Of a stretch of DNA of 64,000 bases, positions 60,841-64,000 are shown in pieces. The notes under the pieces were generated by a model. That model was not told where the DNA came from. It saw only the letters and a list, made by a program, of their open reading frames with translations, and did no database searches. Made by a program: the position numbers and the translations under genes. Each line of letters starts with the position of its first letter. Positions within the stretch are counted from its first letter, which is position 1. Origin of the DNA: JAEYFP01 sp964579795 (lineage in GTDB: Bacteria > Bacillota > Clostridia > Lachnospirales > Lachnospiraceae); NCBI GenBank assembly GCA_964579795.1, contig CAZOHM010000001.1, positions 1 to 64,000 of the forward strand, given 5' to 3'.

Positions 60841-61561
60841 TGGAAACCTCCTTGTGAAGCGGACAGTGCTGTCCACGCTCATTGATAAGCAGCTGAGGAA
60901 GTATTTCATCCCGTGTACCACTGATGCGAATTTGCCCGTCAGCGATAACTACAATATTGTCGGCAATGTCCATAATTCGTTCCTGATGTGAGATGACAAG
61001 CAATGCGCCATCCTGTTCCTCTTTCAGTACTTTGAAAGTATCAATGAGACTTGTAAAACTCCACAGGTCAATACCGGCCTCGGGTTCATCAAAAACTAGT
61101 ATATTAGCATTTCTTGCGAGGACTGTTGCTATTTCAATTCGTTTGCTTTCACCGCCTGACAGATGGTTGTCCATCGAACGGTTCATATATTCTTTTGCGC
61201 ACAGACCAACCTTTTCCAAAATGGAGCAGATTTCACATTCTGTAAGCTCGTGTCCGGCAGAAATGTTTAAAAGCTGTTTAATGGAGAGTCCTTTGAAATG
61301 TATTGGCTGTTGAAAAGCAAAGGCGATACCTGCTCTGGCACGCCTTGTGATATCCCAGTCTGTGATGTCATCACCGTCTAAAAGAATCTGTCCGGCTGTA
61401 GGTGTATGCAGACCTGCAATCAGCTTGGCAAGAGATGTCTTACCGCCGCCATTCGGTCCGGTAATAACAGTCAGCTGTCCCTGCCGGATGATCAAATCTA
61501 TTCCGTTAATCAGCCCCTCACCATCCGGGAGAGCCCAATGTAAGTTCTTTAGCTCAAGCAT
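60833..61561 (-). CDS. sufC: SufC Fe-S assembly ATPase
   Basis: The 242-residue cytosolic ABC ATPase powers iron-sulfur cluster assembly on SufB. It shows Walker A TGPNGGGKTSLAKL (near 35), the Q-loop FAFQQPIHFKG, signature HLSGGESKRIEIA (near 133) and Walker B ILVFDEPEAGID, the SufC version. CAGGAGAAATT precedes the start. A palindrome, ATGATA-N10-TATCAT (61602-61623), lies in the promoter and could be an operator. No sufS, sufU, sufD or iscR lies nearby. Confidence 0.93.
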   Translation of the reverse strand: MLELKNLHWALPDGEGLINGIDLIIRQGQLTVITGPNGGGKTSLAKLIAGLHTPTAGQILLDGDDITDWDITRRARAGIAFAFQQPIHFKGLSIKQLLNISAGHELTECEICSILEKVGLCAKEYMNRSMDNHLSGGESKRIEIATVLARNANILVFDEPEAGIDLWSFTSLIDTFKVLKEEQDGALLVISHQERIMDIADNIVVIADGQIRISGTRDEILPQLLINERGQHCPLHKEVSNE

Positions 61562-61638
61562 AATAATTTCTCCTGTGTTATCTTAATGTTTCACTCTTTA
61601 CATGATAGTATACATCATATCATACTTTAAAAAAATAC

Positions 61639-61674
61639 AAAAGGATTCTCACACATTTTGTGTGGAATCCTTTT
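61639..61674 (-). terminator. Terminator of the ECF operon
   Basis: Stem AAAAGGATTC-(T)-CACAC with GTGTG-GAATCCTTTT (one bulged T), followed on the minus strand by TATTTTTTT. Confidence 0.85.
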
Positions 61675-61686
61675 GGTAGTGCAAAA

Positions 61687-62001
61687 TTAAAAGCTGACAT
61701 GTATAGAACGTTCCATGACAGTTGATATAGAGCCAATACACATTGCAAACAGAATAACGAGAGCAGTAAGAAAAATGGCAGTTTTATCATATGTCAGTTT
61801 GTCTTCTTCATCATTCGAAAGTTTAATGGATTGAAATAATATTTCTATACCAAGGAAAATAAATATAATCGGCCATGCTTTGAGGATTGTAAAGTAGGTG
61901 AGTGTCGGGAATACAAGATGCAGTAAAAAAAATATGCCAGAGACAACAAGTGTTATACCAAGTGTCAGAGTTCCGACTTTATGTGTTCGTTTTGTTGACA
62001 T
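61687..62001 (-). CDS. Small membrane protein, LiaI/LiaF-like
   Basis: The 104-residue protein has three or four hydrophobic segments like the membrane part of LiaI/DUF5668 proteins (LGITLVVSGIFFLLHLVF, AWPIIFIFLGIEILF). Start 62001 follows TAGGAGG; the longer reading to 62031 overlaps the previous gene. It is last in the ECF sigma operon and may be one of the envelope proteins it controls. Confidence 0.75.
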   Translation of the reverse strand: MSTKRTHKVGTLTLGITLVVSGIFFLLHLVFPTLTYFTILKAWPIIFIFLGIEILFQSIKLSNDEEDKLTYDKTAIFLTALVILFAMCIGSISTVMERSIHVSF

Positions 62002-62011
62002 AATGTACCTC

Positions 62012-62587
62012 CTACTCGTTTTTCTGCTCAATCATAGTAGGCTTATCCGTCTGTTTTTCTCCGGCATCATTTGAATAAAGCTCTTTCTTTTTGCCGATAA
62101 TCAGCCAAATACCAAGAATGATAACAACAAGACCAATAACTGCACGTGGAAGTATGTCAAACAGAGGTCCAATGTATGCAGAGAAAAACTCTTGCTCGGT
62201 AAAGCGATAGAATAGGGAACGAATGCCATCCCAAAGTGTACACATACCGATAATCAGGCAAAGCAGACCAATAATTCGATGCCCATTTTTTGTAGAAGCC
62301 TTCTTTAACAGCGGATCCTGCTCACTGGAAAAGAAATACGAATCCTCCAGCGCGTAGAATTCTTCGTCTGGCATTGCGACAAGGTTGTGTACATGAAAAA
62401 AGCTGTAGAACCATATGACGGGAAGCAGTATAGCGATGAATCTCATACTGTATGAACTTAATACGCAGGCAGCCAGGAATACAAGCATAAGTGAAATTCC
62501 CTGTTTGAAAAATCCAAGGTACATTTCTCCTGCACCCGGAAATATTGAAAAAATAAATGTCCAAAATCCTGTTTTTTTTCTAATCAT
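62012..62587 (-). CDS. Membrane protein, TM2-like, unknown
   Basis: The 191-residue protein starts with SIFPGAGEMYLGFFKQG, a TM2-like opening. It has about five hydrophobic segments, a charged loop (about 70-100) and a Lys/Glu-rich end. No enzyme motif is seen. It overlaps the anti-sigma gene by 8 bases, so it belongs to the ECF operon. Confidence 0.75.
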   Translation of the reverse strand: MIRKKTGFWTFIFSIFPGAGEMYLGFFKQGISLMLVFLAACVLSSYSMRFIAILLPVIWFYSFFHVHNLVAMPDEEFYALEDSYFFSSEQDPLLKKASTKNGHRIIGLLCLIIGMCTLWDGIRSLFYRFTEQEFFSAYIGPLFDILPRAVIGLVVIILGIWLIIGKKKELYSNDAGEKQTDKPTMIEQKNE

Positions 62588-63059
62588 GTTTCTTACCTCC
62601 AGTTGTGATAGATTGAATTGATTGATAGATAGAAATTCCGGCTTCCTTTGCCTTTACAGATAAATCTTTGTGTTCATCTTCAGCACTCCATGCCTGAGCA
62701 TCATGCTCCGCCTCTTTTTCCAGCTGTGCATATTGATAGGATGTGTATGTGCTGCTTAGAGGAGCACCAATATTGTCAGGAAGCTTATTAAGGGCTGTCA
62801 GCTGAAAAAGACACAACAGGACTGCAGCCGATATTTTTAAGCTGTAGAACAAAAACTGCATGTTTCCTGAAAGTTCTTTTTTCTGTTTTTGGAATGCAAG
62901 TGGAATCCGGATACTTGCATCCATGCTTTTCAAAAGTATTTCATCCTTTAAATTGGATGGGGCAGAAAGCAGTGGCTCAGACTCAATTTGTGAAATGAAT
63001 GCAGTAAGCTGCTCATCTGTCCAATGCGTGTCAGAAGAAATATTTGACTGCTGTTTCAT
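62580..63059 (-). CDS. Probable anti-sigma factor
   Basis: The 159-residue protein has a cytoplasmic N-terminal part (about 1-85; THWTDEQLTAFISQIESEP), one membrane helix (about 88-110; FYSLKISAAVLLCLFQLTAL) and an outer tail. It has no zinc-binding HxxxCxxC motif. It starts in the last codon of the sigma gene (ATGA overlap), the standard place for an anti-sigma factor. The assignment rests mainly on this context. Confidence 0.72.
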   Translation of the reverse strand: MKQQSNISSDTHWTDEQLTAFISQIESEPLLSAPSNLKDEILLKSMDASIRIPLAFQKQKKELSGNMQFLFYSLKISAAVLLCLFQLTALNKLPDNIGAPLSSTYTSYQYAQLEKEAEHDAQAWSAEDEHKDLSVKAKEAGISIYQSIQSITTGGKKHD

Positions 63060-63547
63060 GAAACGGCCTCCCTTCTATAAAGCTTTCTAAGCATACCTTT
63101 TGCTCTGAAAATCTGTGTGCGCAATGTTTTTTCGTTCCTGTTCAAAAGTCTTGAAAGTTCATCAACTGATCGTTCATAGTAGAAGTATTCTCGTGCGACT
63201 TCGTCATAGGGTGGAGAAAGCTGATTGCAGCAGAAAAGCAGATCATCCCGGACTGTTTTTTCAAAGAAATTGTTTTCAACAGAGCTGTTGTCCGCTTCCA
63301 GTGTAAGGAAGAATGAGTCTTCGGTCGGTACCGTTTTGGAAGCAGCTCTTTTTTTGAAATCCAGGCATTTGTTTGTAGCAATTCTGCATAACCATGCTTT
63401 TAGGTTACTGCCGTCAAATGAATTCATATGTCGATAGGCGGATAAAAAGGTTTCCTGAGTCAGATCCTCGGCATCAAAATAGTTATTTGTAAATCGGAAA
63501 CATATGGTGAAAATCAAATTCTGGTATGCTGTAATCATATGCTCCAA
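63056..63547 (-). CDS. ECF sigma factor
   Basis: The 163-residue extracytoplasmic-function sigma factor has region 2 (DAEDLTQETFLSAYRHM, near 26-42) and region 4 (RSVDELSRLLNRNEKTLRTQIFRAK, near 128-152). The start is uncertain: TTG at 63547 or ATG at 63538 lack a near ribosome binding site. A strong GGAGG (63578-63574) lies 8 bases before an in-frame ATC at 63565, which would add DEQQQL. It heads a four-gene operon with anti-sigma and two membrane proteins. Confidence 0.9.
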   Translation of the reverse strand: MEHMITAYQNLIFTICFRFTNNYFDAEDLTQETFLSAYRHMNSFDGSNLKAWLCRIATNKCLDFKKRAASKTVPTEDSFFLTLEADNSSVENNFFEKTVRDDLLFCCNQLSPPYDEVAREYFYYERSVDELSRLLNRNEKTLRTQIFRAKGMLRKLYRREAVS

Positions 63548-63605
63548 TTGCTGCTGCTCGTCGATGCTGCCCGCCTCCCCTCGTATTTTGCAGTTCCTAT
63601 CTTAT

Positions 63606-63634
63606 ATAACGAGACAGGATTTAATATTATTTCA
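63606..63634 (-). promoter_or_regulatory. Possible ECF-type autoregulatory promoter
   Basis: On the minus strand TGAAAT (63634-63629), 17 bp and CGTTAT (63611-63606) resemble ECF promoters (TGAAAC, about 16-17 bp, CGT). It lies about 40 bases before the possible ATC start. Confidence 0.35.
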
Positions 63635-63683
63635 AAAAATTAAAAAAATTATTTCGTGTTTCCTAATCATACCATATTAAAAG

Positions 63684-63712
63684 TTGCGAATTCTACTCTA
63701 ATAGTGTAAGAT
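63684..63712 (+). promoter_or_regulatory. Promoter of galE
   Basis: TTGCGA (63684-63689), 17 bp, TAAGAT (63707-63712), 38 bp before the start codon. Confidence 0.6.
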
Positions 63713-63750
63713 AGCAAAGGAATATAAAACACTGAGAGGAGTGTGTATTA

Positions 63751-64000
63751 ATGAAAGTTTTGGTTACAGGTGGTGCCGGATTTATTGGAAGTCATACATG
63801 TGTGGAATTAATTGAAGCCGGATATGACGTTGTTATAGTAGATAATCTATATAATTCCTGTAGAGAGGCAGTTTCCAGAATAGAAAAAATTGTTGGACGA
63901 CAGGTGACATTCTATGAGACAGATTTGCTTGACAGAGAAGCACTTGATAAAATATTTGATAAAGAACAGATAGACGCAGTTATTCATTTTGCAGGATATA
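63751..64000 (+). CDS. galE: UDP-glucose 4-epimerase, 5' part
   Basis: The gene runs off the end of the window; 83 codons are visible. They show the NAD-binding start MKVLVTGGAGFIGSHT (GxxGxxG), VVIVDNLYNS and DAVIHFAGY, the GalE order. The enzyme interconverts UDP-glucose and UDP-galactose. GAGAGGAG precedes the ATG at 63751. It is divergent from the ECF sigma operon. Confidence 0.93.
   Translation, partial: MKVLVTGGAGFIGSHTCVELIEAGYDVVIVDNLYNSCREAVSRIEKIVGRQVTFYETDLLDREALDKIFDKEQIDAVIHFAGY

Noticed and set aside
1..64000. CRISPR array, complete insertion sequence, rRNA genes or replication origin
   Set aside because: No spaced direct repeats, transposase frame, rRNA segment or DnaA-box cluster was noticed on either strand.

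Overview
The window comes from a low-GC, anaerobic, Gram-positive bacterium of the class Clostridia, most likely a Lachnospiraceae. The evidence is the gene families and their order (dgt-dnaG-rpoD-trmK-nif3, infC-rpmI-rplT, pyrB-pyrI, a two-gene sufC-sufB set, a spore coat CotF-like protein), AGGAGG-type ribosome binding sites, and TTGACA/TATAAT promoters. The genus cannot be fixed from the sequence alone. Nearly everything looks like stable chromosome. The one clear scar of mobile DNA lies at about 19.2-20.1 kb, behind a tRNA-Leu gene.

Layout. 0.1-5.1 kb: SEC-C protein, thrS, and small zinc-ribbon, DUF1540, TM2 and membrane proteins. 5.1-6.5 kb: infC-rpmI-rplT with a strong promoter, an attenuator leader and an ATT start on infC. 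6.6-10.6 kb: moxR, DUF58 and DUF4129-like genes followed by an Sfp-type phosphopantetheinyl transferase, then tRNA-Pro(AGG). 11-18.1 kb: acetyltransferases, a secreted bactofilin-like membrane protein, a membrane acyltransferase, a TetR regulator with twin palindromic operators driving a PaaK-like ligase, an ICMT-like methyltransferase, and tRNA-Leu(AAG). 18.2-20.1 kb: an orphan FliD-like gene behind a sigma-28-like promoter, tRNA-Leu(CAG), and a decayed integrated element holding a truncated integrase and a 48-codon gene.

20.1-27.7 kb: a ferredoxin-type aldo/keto reductase, a RelA/SpoT synthetase-domain protein with a long C-terminal extension bearing an HEPN-like motif, a GNAT-methyltransferase fusion, and a module of acyltransferase, zinc-ribbon membrane protein and esterase. 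27.8-35.3 kb: dgt-like gene, dnaG, rpoD, trmK, nif3, a TGS-nucleoside kinase and rnpB. 35.4-41.9 kb: orphan hybrid histidine kinase, proA, pyrBI, a nitroreductase and two small membrane or PH-domain genes. 42-46.1 kb: a folate operon (folC, folE, an HD hydrolase, folP, folB-folK fusion). 47.3-55.8 kb: pheA, DUF815 ATPase, ppx, ppk1, maf and a double-HAD protein.

55.8-63.6 kb is on the minus strand: HAD phosphatase, PHP protein, ABC-F ATPase, CotF-like and small coat-like genes, sufCB, and an ECF sigma/anti-sigma/membrane operon whose sigma gene may start at ATC. The window ends inside galE.

The strongest candidate for something new is the RelA/SpoT protein with the HEPN-like tail (21275-22543), next to the element scar. 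Other points of interest are the HD protein inside the folate operon, the sigma-28-type promoter in front of a flagellar-cap-like gene with no flagellar neighbours, and two tRNAs with A at the wobble position. No CRISPR array, complete insertion sequence, rRNA operon or replication origin was seen.
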